64,000 nucleotides of DNA from Tachypleus tridentatus (lineage: Eukaryota; Arthropoda; Merostomata; Xiphosura; Limulidae), in contig NC_134825.1 of assembly GCF_004210375.1 (NCBI RefSeq), positions 62,735,558-62,799,557 of the forward strand, in the 5' to 3' direction. The notes under the pieces are model-generated. The model saw nothing but the letters and a program-made list of their open reading frames with translations. It made no database searches and was not told the DNA's origin. The translations under genes were made by a program, and so were the position numbers. Positions 35,473-48,876 of the stretch are shown one piece after another (the first letter of the stretch is position 1; each line of letters begins with the position of its first letter).

Positions 35473-37296
35473 TTTGCTTTGTTGTGTGATAAGAGATAGC
35501 TGAATTGAACATAGGACTAAGGTTTATTCTAGGTAGATTAATTTAGTTTTTCTTTAAAAAATACATCAAAGTAACGTATGTGATTATAAGCGAATAAATG
35601 GTAGTGACTAGTTTTAGTTGTCATTTCATGTAGGTACACCTTTAAAGTTTTGTGATAAGACAACAATTATTAATATATTTTTTGAATAGCTAAATAAGAT
35701 ATAATTTTGTCTGGCCAATGGTAACTAGAAATTACAAATTAATAGTTTTTCGACTTCATGCGTCAGAATTGAACTTTATTTTAATATGGACTTGTGTGAT
35801 AATACTCAACTCGTTATTTGCAGGTCACTTTGTGCGAAATTTCAAACATTTCAAACATCGGAGAGTATTCACGAATCTCAAATACCACTACTGTGAAAGC
35901 TAGATATGCTATCTATTGAAGGAAAAAATTATCACGAGTTAGGATTGCTTTTTATTTTTTATGAACTTCACCAAAATCATCAAAGAGTTAGAAGTTAAGA
36001 ATTTTAGAATCACAGTTTCGAACGTATTTATTTTTTATATTACAAAAACTCTCTCTATCTAATGGGACTCAAACAACCGATTTCATATTTTCGTGTCATC
36101 GTAATCTCACAAACATCTAATTTCATTTGGGATTCAACGAAAAGCTTGAGGGCTTTATACGCTAAAATTCGAGCATCATTCCAATTTCATAAATTTACCC
36201 TTAAAATACAAACACTACTACCTCAACTATAAAACAAACTGAAAATCTTACAACAAGCTTTTAAAAGCAACAATTTATATTTAAACTATTATTTGACAAA
36301 ATCTTTATGCATGTACTTGGTTATAACTTGCAAGCGCTGGACCGATTGTCATAAAACATGACATCTATTTCTGGAGATATATCCTCAGCGTTGGGGTCTT
36401 TCCAATGTTTGCTTTGCTTTGTTTCAAACTAAAACTGGCGAACATTGCACCAGCTGTCATCAAGCTTGGATTGTAACCTTAGTCCTCCAACGGTAGTGAC
36501 ATAGGAGGAAATCATTACGGATTTCACCACACTTTGTCACTCCACATGGCTACTGTGTTTCTCTGAACGGGTGCGTAAGCCATTAGTTAATAAGACAGAG
36601 AAGACTTATTTTTTGAGTTAAATTTGTAAAACGTACGGGGTAAGAATATAAAGACATAAAAAACTTTGTCAAAAACAAAAAGTATCTCTGGATTTATTGT
36701 AAAAGAAAATGTCAAAAAGGTCTTTCCCATGTCATTTAAGTTTTACAGAACATTAAGAATATCTATGAAACTTTGAAGTGATTTTTCTATAAATTATATA
36801 AAAGCTAAGTGATGTGATACTGAATTTAATGTATTAACGTTTTTGCCGAAAGTTGTTAACTGTCGAGGAGACCAAGGTGAGAACATCTATGTTTGATCTA
36901 TGATACAGTTAAAGAAGTTATATAACAACAGTGTAATAAATATTTATGTTCTCAGTCAGTGAAAATAATGAGTTAAATAGATAACGTTACTAATAACAAA
37001 TTAGGATCAGAGATGTGAAATGTGATGTTCCTGAAAACGCTGTGGTTTTTAAGTGTGGAAGTATTGTGAAAAGGACAGTTTTTCTTATTCAGTATCAGAT
37101 AAAACCTTTATGGCGGTGGATTATATCCGCTGGTTGACTTCCTTCTGGGCAAATAGTTCAAAATTAGGAAAGATTGTACCTAAATATAAATCAAGAGCCT
37201 CTTGAGCTGGCCATTCAGCTCACGTGGGCTTAAGGTAACTTTCTAAATACTATTTCCAAGTGGTTGATTAAGTGAATGTTGATTTCCTACATATGA
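35473..37296. other. Sequence without recognisable gene
   Basis: No gene is recognised. The stretch from about 36320 to 36560 (TGGACCGATTGTCATAAAAC and following) has higher GC than its surroundings and resembles an old dispersed repeat, but no second copy occurs in the window. Confidence 0.45.
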
Positions 37297-37538
37297 GGGG
37301 CCGGCATGGCCAGGTGGTTAAGACGTCCGACTCGTAATGGCGGGTTCGAATCCCCGTCACACCATACACGCTCGCCCTTTCAGCCGTGGGGGTGTTATAA
37401 TGTGACAGCCAATTTCAGTATTCATTGGTAAAAGAGTAGCCCAAGAGTTAGCGGTGACTACCTGGTCCTACACTGCTAAATTATTAACAGGTAGCGCAGA
37501 TAGTTCTCGTGTAGCTTTGCGCGAAATCCAAAAAATAA
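37297..37538 (+). mobile_element. SINE-A with small deletions
   Basis: GGCCGGCATGGCCAGGTGG and a CTCGTAA loop with a shortened arm, then GGTTCGAATCCCCGTCACAC, full CAGCCGTGGGGGTG block, a deletion within GGCGGTGACTACC, and tail TTTGCGCGAAATCC. Confidence 0.88.
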
Positions 37539-38049
37539 CTTAAAGTTTTATTTTAATTCACATTGGATCCAAGATTGTAACTAAAAATAACACATTTTAC
37601 CAGTTTCATGCTCCTATGGTTACAATAGGGAGGTTAACATTTCTTTTTCACTAAATTTTCAAAATACTTGTATTTAATACCCGTTTATGCATTTGTTATA
37701 CATATACAAGCATACTGATCTTTGATTTTTGGAACACAGTGTAGTTAGTTTCAACCTACTCACACATTGACTAATGTCATTTCTCTTCGTTTCAGAACTT
37801 TTTTACGGTAGATAAAGCTGTTCTCTAGCAATTTCCTTTGTGTACATGCTTAGAAATTCTAAAAGGCATCATCTTCTCTACTTGTATCAATGGTATGATT
37901 CAGTGACGTCAGTCACTAAATGTACCCTGTGAGAGTTAACCCTCTTTTTGTGAACTCTCACATTCCTGTATAGATGTCCTTTTGTATAAGATATTTATTT
38001 ATTGAGTTTTCGTGTGTACATTTTAAATGAATTGTCTTTATTTCTACTA

Positions 38050-38262
38050 CTGATTCCCAGATTCCCTAATTTAACAGTATAAGACTAGAGTGAAGGCAAC
38101 TAGTCATCACCACCCACCGCCAACTCTTTTACCACCAAAGTGTGAGATTGACCGTCACATTATAACGCCCTCACGGCTGAAAGGGCGAGCATGTTTGGTG
38201 CGGCAGGGATTCGAACCCGTGTCCATCAGATTACGAGTGGAACGCATTAACCCACCTGGCCA
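38050..38262 (-). mobile_element. SINE-A, tail-truncated; last large copy before the IWS1 region
   Basis: The minus strand has the head GGCCAGGTGGGTTAATGCG, loop CTCGTAA, CCGTGAGGGCG block and GGCGGTGGGTGGTGATGAC, ending at TAAATTAGGGAAT. Confidence 0.85.
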
Positions 38263-38675
38263 GTTTAAGAACAAGTTTATAATGTCCTTATTTGTGTGTG
38301 GTACATGTTTTCAAGTTTCTGATATTAAAGAACCTTGTTGTAAGAAAATCCATTATTTCAGGAAGTTAATATATAAATCACAAAGGATTGCATTTTCTGT
38401 TAACAGCTAAAATTCTCTATCTTGTTCAAATAAATATATGATCATGTGCATTTCTTCCAACAAATATATGGTTATTGAAGCTTGCTAAAAATATAACAAT
38501 AAACACAATATTTTTCTTACTGAATATGGCAGTGTTTAAAAATGATCAAAGAAGATAAAACAAAAACAAACAACTGGAAGGGGTATTAAACTATTTATTT
38601 AACATAAAGATGGAGGTTTGTGAAGTTTTAAATCACAAACATTTGCTGCGAGTGTTGAAGTATTTTCCATTTAGT

Positions 38676-38790
38676 TTGTGGTTTGTTTGTAGTTAAGCAC
38701 AAAGCAACATAGTAGGTTATCTGTGCTCTTTTTCACCACAGGAACTGAAACCCGGGCTACAGCGTTGTAAGTCTGCAAATTTGCTGTCAA
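38676..38790 (-). mobile_element. SINE-B
   Basis: The plus strand reads TTTGTAGTTAAGCACAAAGC, TATCTGTGCTC, GAACTGAAACCCGGGCTACA and GCGTTGTAAGTCTGCAAAT, the complement of SINE-B, with the first bases of the head missing. Confidence 0.85.
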
Positions 38791-39014
38791 GTTGAATATG
38801 GGCCTGACCAACACTGTTATTGGTTCCTTCTCTATATTTTGGAATGATTCATCTGTGGATATTTTTCTGCTGCTGGTTATTTTGAATGTTCATAAGCGAC
38901 TATATTAAGCAAACTTTTGTCTACATTAAATTGTTGATACAAAAACATCTGAAACTAAAATCGAAGCTGAACTGCATTTTAAAGAAATCATTCTGCATTT
39001 TATTACCAATATTG

Positions 39015-39480
39015 TATTTTTTCTTTTACATATTACTAATACACACTGCAAGATGGGAAGACCACGTGAAGAGATTTAGAGAGCTGTTCTAGCAAGTGAG
39101 GACAGCAGACTTCATCATTAGACCATCCAAGTGCTATACTGAATATTCTATGCTGGAATTTGTTGGACATAAAGTGTAAAACCAACATATACCCATAACC
39201 ATGGAAAACATTACCTGCATACAAGATACACCAGCCTGAACAATCAAGCAAGAAGTCAAATCCTTCATGAGGATAGTGGGATACTACAGGAAATTCATTC
39301 CATATTTTGCTGAAATTATGCACCTATCAATGATCTCACCAAGGAGAGCTTTTGCAGCAATGTGAAGTAGAAACAAACCCACCAGGTGGCATTTCAGAAA
39401 TTAAAGAACATGTTGGGAAATTCATTGAATTTCAGATTTCAAAAAGCTATTCATTATCCAGCCTGTTGCTGAATTTTAAT
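39015..39480 (+). pseudogene. Ty3/gypsy reverse-transcriptase relic
   Basis: Plus-strand frames give WEDHVKRFRELF, then IIRPSKCYTEYSMLEFVGHK, then QEVKSFMRIVGYYRKFIPYF and finally DFKKLFIIQ. These are the fingerprint blocks after the catalytic YxDD of a Ty3/gypsy reverse transcriptase, leading into RNase H. The YxDD itself is not recognisable (FYILLIHT in its place). Several stops and shifts interrupt it. No long terminal repeats were seen. Confidence 0.85.
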
Positions 39481-39489
39481 TAAAAACTT

Positions 39490-42400
39490 AAATACTGTTA
39501 AAAAGCCCAATGGCCCTTAAAAAAATAAAAACATTTGTAAGGTGGACAGTGTCACCATTGCTAATGTCCAGCATCAGGGATAAATTTGAGGACACAAGGT
39601 GTCTAAAATGGTGCCGTCGTTGAGAGTTGTAATGATGGCATGACAATAAAATGTGGATTATTGTGACTCGAGTGCACACAGACCACACATTAGTGCATCA
39701 GACCCAGATAAATGAAAGTGCCAAGTTAGAAAACCGTGCATAGTCTAGTCAGGACATTGTAAGATAGCAAATAAGTTTTGGGATAAATTTATAAAAAGTT
39801 GTAAAGTAATTGAGGAAATTCATTATCTATAAATTTTATTAGTTTTAAATCACAATTTCTATTAAATACTCTGATGTTGTATATGGCTGTACAGTGTTTT
39901 CCAATAGAGAATTTTCTACTAATGACAAATTTTCTGTTGTATTTTCAACAAACCAACACCCAATAGTAAGAAAAAAATAAAACCCTGTGTTGATAATATG
40001 TGTACAAACTCGGGTTTTTACACCTTTCAACCTTATGTGTAGTTTTTCAAAACTTAAATTTAAGTTTTCTTTATCCAAGAAAAAGTAATTTTTTCAAAAA
40101 ATGTTTTGATGAGAAAATTGTGATACTTCAATGTAGAATGTATTTTCACAAAAACCAGTGGATGACTATTTTATAAGTTTTTCATGATAAATATAATTAC
40201 ATATGCAATTGTAGTACAGTTACAGTTGAATTTAAAGATATTTCAAAGCATCAAAGTTTAAGGATCCAATAAAATAAATGACCTATATCTACTATTCAAT
40301 GTTGTTACTATTTCATCTATATTATTACTTAACTTACAATAACTCATCTGAGCACGTGTACAAGTGGACTAGTAATCTACTATTTCAAGGATTACATTCA
40401 CTCCCATGTTTTCATAAGCTCATTCAGATCTGGCACAAGTAATGTATGTATGCTGGTATTTTAGTGATAAAATTAATATTATTTCACCTAACTGCACAAA
40501 ACTGGCATACAAAAGAAAAAAAAAGATTTGCTTTGAGAACTGGTATAATTTCTTTACAAAGTGTCAGAAATTTTCCAGTGAAATGTTGTTTTCTGGAAAC
40601 AATAATATATTTTTCCATCATAAGGTTTCTGTTTTTATATTTACTGAACTCTATACATGCATCCAAGAAATGTTATTTTTTTCAACATTAAAACTACAAT
40701 ATTTCAGCATAATCTTGTTTAAATATTAACATGCAATTATTTTGTTTTTTAATTCTTTCAATGATGCACTAGTAGCTAAAACATGAATGGGTTATCTGTG
40801 CTTTGCTAAACACAAGTATTAAAACACAGTTTTTAAGAGTCTTACACACCACTGGGGAACAACTTGAAAGATAAACAGAAACAGCACTACAATTTCATAT
40901 TTGAGTATTACAGTTTCAGTGAAATAAACATTTACAGCTAATGGTAACATAAGTAAATAACAATGCCTTTTATCAATGAAAATTCACACAATGAAGGCAA
41001 ATATCTAATGAAACAGATTGAGGCAAATCTCTCTTCTTCAAACAGAAATTGTTAGCAGCTTGAGAATGAAATAAAAATCCAGGTGTGGACGTGCCATTCA
41101 ACAATAGTTTTTATTAATCAAAATACACATTACGTACCCTAGTTTTATGTAGATAGTTCTTGAGATTACATTTATTTATTAATGTCTTTGTCAAATACAT
41201 AATGCTTATGATTTTTGTTACTGATATCAATCGAAGTCTGTTATATGTACTTTTAAATTCCACGATAGCTTGTTTTCAGATCAAATGGTGTATGAATGTA
41301 TGAACCAACCTATTAAACTGTTATGAGACCCAGGCACATTGTTTACACACACCTATGTACAACTTGTTATATTGCACTGTGAAAAACAAAATACTAGATG
41401 AAATATTTTCAAACTCAAGAACTTATTTTTTAGCAGATTATGTATATTTTATAAACGGTGCATCTTATTTCCATATCCAATATTTGTATGAATTTTTAGG
41501 TTCCAAATTTCAAAAACAGTTAACTGTAGTATGTTTTTGTTAATACACAATTAACCTCTATTGGGGATTTTTATTACCGATTTCTGTTTTTTTTTTATAT
41601 TCTCTCAGAACTATCCTAAAAAAATTCATATTTTATAAACCTGTAAATTTTATCATTGTTTGATTTCAAAAAGCACTGTATGTATTCTCACTGCATTTGG
41701 AATCATTGGAATACAGTATTAATAAATATTTTCTGATACCAAAATAACGAACCAGTTATTCTTAAAATTGTAAATGACATTTCATTATATATATATATAT
41801 ATATATATAAAATAACGTTTGAACCAATTTTAAATTCATTTATATATTTCTTTTTACACAATGAAGCCAATATTTATGTTGATAAGGCCTAATACAAGAT
41901 TTGTCAGTGATATGAAACTTGATGCAGTTGACTATAAAATGATCTAACTAAGCCTATATTATTTTGTACTAAAACATCATAATCATAATTCAAATGAACT
42001 ACCAAATAACAAAACAAGTTTAAATTTTGCAATTCCTAAATCTATTTATGATAAAAGTAAATAAATACATAATGCATAAATTTCAACTCTCAAGATTTTT
42101 ATATATATAAAAAACATCTAAAAGTCAATTTTCTATAAGTATTTTACTTCAATAGCCAAGTTTGACCTCAAGGGAGAAAAAAATCCATCTGGGACATGAT
42201 AGATAAACCCAACTACAAGTTCTTGTGTCAAGTAGCAGGTGATTACGATGATGTTTATAAATAATTTTTTTGCAATAAAAGTACTTACTGATTACTCATA
42301 TTAGTGGTGTCTTACAAGTTTGGTCAAAGATAACCTAAGCCTTTTTGAAAATGTTGGGATACAGGTATACATTTACATATTTTAATAATATGTGATACAT

Positions 42401-43288
42401 GATATAGACATACCATGCTTTGCTGGAATAGTTTTGATATAAAACCCACTTGGAGTAAAAACATCTTCTAAAGATAACTTGGAAAAAAAAAGGAGAGAAA
42501 GAGCTGATTGTAAATGAGTTTTAATTTTCTGTAAAAAGCCATATACAATTACTTAAATATGATAAAAATATTCAAATCTTAAACATATAAATGCATTTCT
42601 TAAAATAATGTCCAATGTGTGACATTGTTCTCAACAATGATACAAAATTCTACAAAATGAAAATATGCTACAGTGATAATGCACACAACTAAAACTGTAG
42701 AGCAGTGTTATGTGCACTTGATTTCGATACTGTACTCTTGAAACAGTTCTTTACTCAGAAAAAAATTACAGGTGCTCATAAATGAAGAATGCTAACAAAA
42801 ACTCAATCTTGACAAGTAAAAAATAGTTTATTCTTGGTTTCCACATAATTTTTTACATTTAACATGCACAATTTTTAGCTGTACAAGTATACTTTAATAA
42901 CTGTCTGCAAGAGATATTCTAACAAAAAAATTGGGGAGATAGTTCTTATTGTTTGAAACATAAATTAGTCTATTGTCTTAAGTATATCCATTTATCTTTG
43001 TTTTTTGAAGAATGAAGTACATGATGGCTGTAAGTTTGTTTAGGCTAAATCTCAAGAATCTCACAAAAAAGAACACAGGGCCAAACAATAGTATGCTATG
43101 AAAGGAAACTGAACTACATTGTAAGGTTTGTCTTCTATTTCTTGTACTGAAGAAAAATATTCAACAAATAAGAACTTTGTCAAGAAGTCTTCTCTCCTCA
43201 TCTTCCAAAATTGCAAACTTCCTACAAATTTGTCAAATAGCCATCCTTCCTCAATTTCTACTAATACTAATTGTCCATTAGACTTTTA
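39490..43288. other. 3' flank of IWS1
   Basis: AT-rich, with scarce CpG compared with sequence left of 38 kb. It holds a SINE-B relic (40783-40858), an AT repeat (41785-41809) and no gene I can recognise. A minus-strand AATAAA at 42827-42832, about 460 bases after the IWS1 stop, is a candidate polyadenylation signal; another overlaps the stop codon itself. Confidence 0.5.
40783..40858 (-). mobile_element. SINE-B, diverged
   Basis: GGGTTATCTGTGCTTTGC, AGTATTAAAACACAG and AGTCTTACACACCACTGGGG match the complement of SINE-B with deletions. Confidence 0.6.
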
Positions 43289-43411
43289 TTAAAGAGCCAT
43301 TTTTCTACCCTCTATGCTAATGCTAATTGCTCTTTGCACTTTACTCAGTCTCTTCTTATCTTTAAACATTCTTAAATGTTTGTCTAACTTCGTTCTTGGT
43401 TTCTTTGTGTT
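43289..43411 (-). CDS. IWS1: IWS1, last coding exon
   Basis: After the acceptor TTTCCAG at 43412, 40 codons end at TAA (43289-43291). The peptide contains KPRTKLDKHLRMFKDKKR and RAISISIEGRKMAL, which corresponds to the conserved C-terminus of IWS1 (basic helix, then an ISIEG..M..L ending). The frame continues in phase 0 from the preceding exon. An AATAAA overlaps the stop codon but a more distal signal is likelier. Confidence 0.93.
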   Translation of the reverse strand, partial: NTKKPRTKLDKHLRMFKDKKRLSKVQRAISISIEGRKMAL

Positions 43412-45602
43412 CTGGAAATGTAAAATAAATGAAAATTATGCTTTTGGGAACTGGTATTTACATTAAATTAAAAACTATAATATCAAATTATCCTACAACT
43501 ATACAATGCATAGATGTATTGAGAGGAGATATTATTCATTTGACCTGTTTCTCCAACACATGTATTACATTAGCTAGTTAGAGAACTTTATTCAAAAATT
43601 AGTTACCATTTTGACTTGACTTTACTAATATTTTAGCTTCATCTCTTTAGGTCTATCTTTCACAATGTAAAAGTTAACTATATTCTGTTCTTACACTAAA
43701 TAATATAAATATAATCCCTATCACACTTAATCTTTACTGTTAAATTACACAGTATTTAACTGACTATGTAATATCATGGCATTCCAAAAAATATTCCACT
43801 ACTACTTCCTGAAACCTTTTAAAGGATCCAGTGAAATGAATAGAAAATTTATTTTTATAAACTAAGCTATGACTGATGTGGTGTTCCCCTACTTTTTTGA
43901 TATTAAAGAAATGCTACAATAAACTAGAATTCAAGATCCTTGTATACTAGTGAGCTTTTCAAAATTAAAGTAAGCTTACTGATTGACAAATAATTACATG
44001 AAATAATATTCAGGTTTTCAAATTACTGGATGAATTTAGTAGCGCTTTAAAATTAAGTTATAAAAGGGCTTAAAAGAATAGCTACAAATATTAAGAGTGA
44101 CACATCTAGTTTACCACTAATAGAATGAATCAAGAGAGAAAGTAACACTCAAGAATGTAGACAGGTTATATAAAATAATGAAGGGTAATTCCAAATTATG
44201 GTTGTATATAGGTAATAATGAACTATGTCTAAAAATGAACAGTGGCTAAATTTAAGAAATCAAAAGAATGCCACAATACCATTGTTTTAAACTGTTTAAA
44301 ATTTCATTTTATTACTAATTAAAATCAGGATTAGATTCCTAGGTGATAAATGTGGAAGAAACATTTTGTTAACAATATTCACTGTGTTCGAGAAACAGTA
44401 TTACTTTACAATTATGAAACATATTTGAATTATTACTTGAAATCCTTCTGTTTACCAATTATATTAACAATCTAAAATTTCAAACTTCATTAAATTCCAT
44501 TATCCACTTTGTCAAATGTACCAAATAGTGGAATGATAAAAACTCAATGATGCTTTCATTTTTTTTACCTTAGAAAACAGATTTAAATATGGGTTAACAT
44601 AAAAAAGTACACATTTATTAATGATAGAGATGTTTTCTTAAGGGCTTCTTCCTTCAAAAGTGGAAGAAACAAGTGTCAAACAGAAGTAAATGTGTATGGA
44701 CACAAAAACTTAGAATTACCAAAATGTACATTTATATTTGTTATAACACATTAGTATTAGGCCTATTATGTTTGTAAACACTGCATTCTTAATCTCTCAG
44801 AGATTTTCAAAATTTAGAAGAGTGTAGAACAACAGTATTCTCATGACATTATATTTCTCATATCTAAATGTATTTATTAAAATATTTCATAAACAATTTC
44901 AAACTAAATAGCTAAATTCAGAATTTATTTTAAAATTTTCATAGTTTAAAATAGAAAGTAGTGAATATTTCCAGTGGTCAGTGAGATAATATTTTATGAT
45001 CAGCATATTGCTTAGTTGTGTTAATGTGTATGTACACTTTTCAGACAGGTCTAAAAACACAACTTACAAATATCATGGTGGCACACAACTCTTGCATCAT
45101 ACTGTATTTAAAATTATCTACACTAAATTTTATCTGTAAAGTTAAAATGTCCTTGTTTTTAGATATAATAAACACTTAGAAGTTTTAACACAAAAAAATT
45201 CTATAAAATAACAGCTGACTAACCATATTATTTTCAGAGAACTAAAGAATAATGAGCTGTTTCATTTAAGTTTTTTAATACAAGTGATTCTAACACCAAG
45301 TGCCAAGACAGGTTTAGTTTTTGCTTCCTTTTCTCAAATACTCATTGTGAAATAGTCAAACCATTATTTTCACTGCTGGAAAAACTTTCATTACATAAAA
45401 TGTTTAATTTGCTATGGCTTGAGACAGGCAGAATGTAAACGTAGCATTGATAAATGACTACACAGAGCTTATCAAGACAGAGGAGGAAAAATTAATAATG
45501 GAAAAAAATAGTAGTTTTCAAAAAGAAATAAATACAATATTTATAGCAACACTCAATGATAGTTATTAATTATGTAAAAAAACAAAACAAAACTGTACTT
45601 AC

Positions 45603-45714
45603 TCTACTTATTTCTGTTTCAACATTCCATTTTGGTCTCACTACATAGTCTTTGTTAGAGGGCATTGGTACTCTAGCTCTAGAAATCCATCCCTTCTCTC
45701 CTGGTCGTAGGGAC
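45603..45714 (-). CDS. IWS1: IWS1 exon, C-terminal conserved segment
   Basis: Acceptor TTACTAG at 45715; donor AGA|GTAAGT at 45602. The peptide [18 protein letters not shown] and [18 protein letters not shown] matches the most conserved stretch of IWS1 just before its C-terminal tail. One base completes the preceding codon, then 37 whole codons follow. Confidence 0.95.
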
Positions 45715-45903
45715 CTAGTAACAGTAACTGGGTGGTTATTTATACATTCAACATTATTTCAGAAATTTTAGTCTACATGCAGTATCTCTTTTTGGTGCAA
45801 AATGGAAAATAAACAGATATTAATTGACAATCATACAGAATAAACTTGACAATTATAGTCAAATGGGTGTTTGAAATAAATCAGACTATATGCATGTTTG
45901 TGT

Positions 45904-45998
45904 GTGTTTTTCTTATAGCAAAGCCATATCGGGCTATCTGCTGAGCCCACCATGGGGAATCAAACCCCTGGTTTTAGCATTGTAAATCTGGAGACTTA
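45904..45998 (-). mobile_element. SINE-B head with variant tail, 14-bp TSD
   Basis: The minus strand gives a SINE-B head (CTCCAGATTTACAATGCTAA, GGGGTTTGATTCCCCATGG) joined to AGCAGATAGCCCGATATGGC and TTTGCTATAAGAAAAACAC. ATGCATGTTTGTGT is repeated exactly at 45890-45903 and 45999-46012. It sits in an IWS1 intron. Confidence 0.88.
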
Positions 45999-46673
45999 AT
46001 GCATGTTTGTGTTGAAACATTATCTTTAACTGTTTCTGTTAAAATAGCTTTTATACACTTAATCTTTAATAATACAGTTGTCCTACATTGACATACTTAG
46101 CAGAATATGAAATAATTGTTTTCTATTAGTAGCACACACACGAAAAAAGTCCAGATACAGTATCAGAAAGTTTTCAGTTGCCATACCAAATATCAAGGTA
46201 ATCAAGCCAGCCAGCTGATGGATGCTGAAACACACATAATGGATCATCTTTATAGTAAAGTGGTGTGAAAGGAAAGTTGAATGTTTATGTTTTAAAAGAA
46301 AAACAATTTTCATTTGGGGTTGAAAGAGATAGCTAACTGAAGAAAAAAGTAAAAGCTTATGGAATTTAAAAACATTAAAAATAAGTAAAATAATTTCTGA
46401 CTTCATGAACAAATGGAGTAAATTCTAATTCAAAATCTATTTTCTCACTATGCGTATTTACATAACTGACATGTGTCTACATAACTCAAATATGAATTAT
46501 ATTGTACATTATATGTAAAATATGGAAAACAATTTTCACCTAGAGGGCTAAATTTACAAAACATCAAGAAATTAACAGATTTCTGATAATACTATTAACA
46601 CAAAACTGTTACTAACACTACGTACCATAATGGAACATACTTACAACTTTAACATGAAACTATAGATACTTAC

Positions 46674-46736
46674 TTTTCTTCTCCACTGAGAGCTCTGTCA
46701 ATATCTTTTCCTTGTAACTGATCTCCAGTCTCAAGC
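46674..46736 (-). CDS. IWS1: IWS1 exon (63 bp)
   Basis: Acceptor TTCAAG at 46737; donor AAA|GTAAGT at 46673. It encodes LETGDQLQGKDIDRALSGEE, matching the short variable linker and the LxGEEK motif that precede the LRPG segment. The incoming codon is split after two bases (AG|G, Arg) and the outgoing after two (AA|G, Lys). Confidence 0.92.
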
Positions 46737-47623
46737 CTTGAACAAGTAATATTTGTGAAGGTAAATGAAGGAATCAGGTATAAGATAAATTATATTATTC
46801 AAGGTAATACTTAAAATGAATGAATGAATGAATAATGCACAGTATGAATCACCTTGATTACATAACTTTGATTCCGAAACTTTCCATTGCCAATTATTAG
46901 TTAAATGTTGTGTTTGGAAGATGCTAGTTTTTACTTCTGTAAACATTAAAAATAGTTCTTAAAAACATGCAATGGTATAAAATTTCATGTGGTATAAAAC
47001 ACATCTAGATTAATGAACTCTAAGTGAAACAAAAATGATAAAATGAAAGTGCCACTTTTTGCAAGAGTACACCAAGAGTAAATTACATTTATCTGATGAA
47101 GGATACTAAGTTTATGGTTATTTATGTAACTGCCCAAATCATATCAACTGCAAAACTCTGTGTTGAAAATTAAGAAACTCGTTTACAAAACAATTCTTTA
47201 GTCTTTTTTAAATAGTACTTTTTTAGGTCTTCAAGGAATAATTATTTTGATACAGACAGTAATTACTAAGAATCTATCAATAAGAATATAAAGAAACAAA
47301 ACAAACACTTGACAAACTTTTAGATAAACAAAATTGTACAGTTCTTTTAATAGAAATAAAATGCATCACAATCTTGATTCTAACTTATTTTGGTAAATGA
47401 TCTTGTTTTTTTTTTGTTTTTTTAATAGACCACAGTGTTCAACTTTTAAGACAGACTTTCCACAGGTTATTAAAATAATTGTTTTCCAAAATACTTTCCA
47501 AACTAATGAAGACACTAACTCAAACCACACCAGTGTCTAATTATGTGAAAGAACTAATGAATTTTCACCACCTGTTCTCAGAAGCATAGGTAAAACCTGA
47601 GTTATATGGCAGATGAATGCATA

Positions 47624-47648
47624 CACACACACACACACACACACACAC
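47624..47648. repeat. AC dinucleotide repeat
   Basis: About twelve AC units in an IWS1 intron. Confidence 0.95.
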
Positions 47649-48876
47649 TTTGAATTAATAACTTTACAAGAAAATATACAGCTACGTAATATATCAATTT
47701 TTTTAACTCTGATTTTCATCCTTCATGTATTATGAAGATTTCATGATAATGACTCATGCCAAAAAGTTTTACAGTAACAAGTAAAGAAAATCATACATTA
47801 TAGTTAAAAGTAGCAAATTAATTTATAGAATACTCCATTAAAATATTTAAGGAACTATGATGAGTAATCAACACAATATTATACAACTATCTTTCAGTTA
47901 TAAGATCTGTTTGAGACCCTTCTGTCAGTCAGATCTTTTTCACCTATTAGTACAACGAGATTTATCTAATTACTGTGGAATGATACTTGTTTGTTTTTAT
48001 GACACCATTTTTACTCAAAGTCTAGAAAGCTTGTTTAAACAAAATATTTTAAATTTATTAATTCCAATTTCAGAATAAAACCATTTTTCTTCTCTATTCT
48101 TCTTCAAGACTCTTAAAAATGTAAATAATACAGCTACACTGTCTAGACTAAAGGATTATGTGACATATACATTTCTTGTATTAAATTTGCCTTATCCAAT
48201 TGCTTTTACCTGAAATGTACCAAAGGAATAAACTTGATAAGCTATCCTGATACGTAGATAAGAGATACTTCAATTAGCTTTAATATTACTACACTATACT
48301 TCCATTTAAGAACTTCGATTATACAGGCATGTGATGGTTTTACTGTCTTGAAATTTTTACATTTTACAGAAATTCCTGTACTTTTGGATAAGTGAATTAT
48401 TTTAATTGAAATCAGGCCACATTTTGTCAGGCTAAAATACTGATAACTACTGACTATAGATTTTTTTTGAACAATTGTAATGAGAAATACACTGTTGGTA
48501 TACAAATGGTTGACAGGCCACGTGATATACCATTTCTGGATAATATTTGTCTGTGCATGCATTTGATATTATTTTATTCTTTTCAAGAGGTTACATAAAT
48601 GACCCAAATGTATTTTGTTATATTTGTGATAAATTTGATCTAAGTAAGAATTATTTTCTCTCAATTTGTGATAGAAAAAAAATTAATATTATTTTCAAAA
48701 TCTGCAAGCTGAATAATAAAAATCCATCACTAAAACTCAAACAACTTTTATGAAATTTACATTCTCAGGTCTGTTATTTGCTGAGTTAATACAATTAAAG
48801 CTCACTAAACATTTTATACTATGTATAATGTGAAAGTAGTTAAGTAGGATGTGATAAAAACTTAACACTCATTAAC

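Noticed and set aside
35237-35512. Overlapping ORFs near the right end of the Tigger element
   Set aside because: They lie in the non-coding end sequence of the transposon and across its inverted repeat. The GC-rich, stop-poor composition explains them.
40442-40729. 95-codon plus-strand ORF
   Set aside because: Overlaps two other frames of similar length on both strands in AT-rich DNA. No recognisable content.
46083-46412. 109-codon minus-strand ORF in an IWS1 intron
   Set aside because: Low-complexity, Phe/Leu/Ile-rich translation without motif. It does not fit IWS1 phase and lies in an intron that is bridged cleanly by flanking exons.
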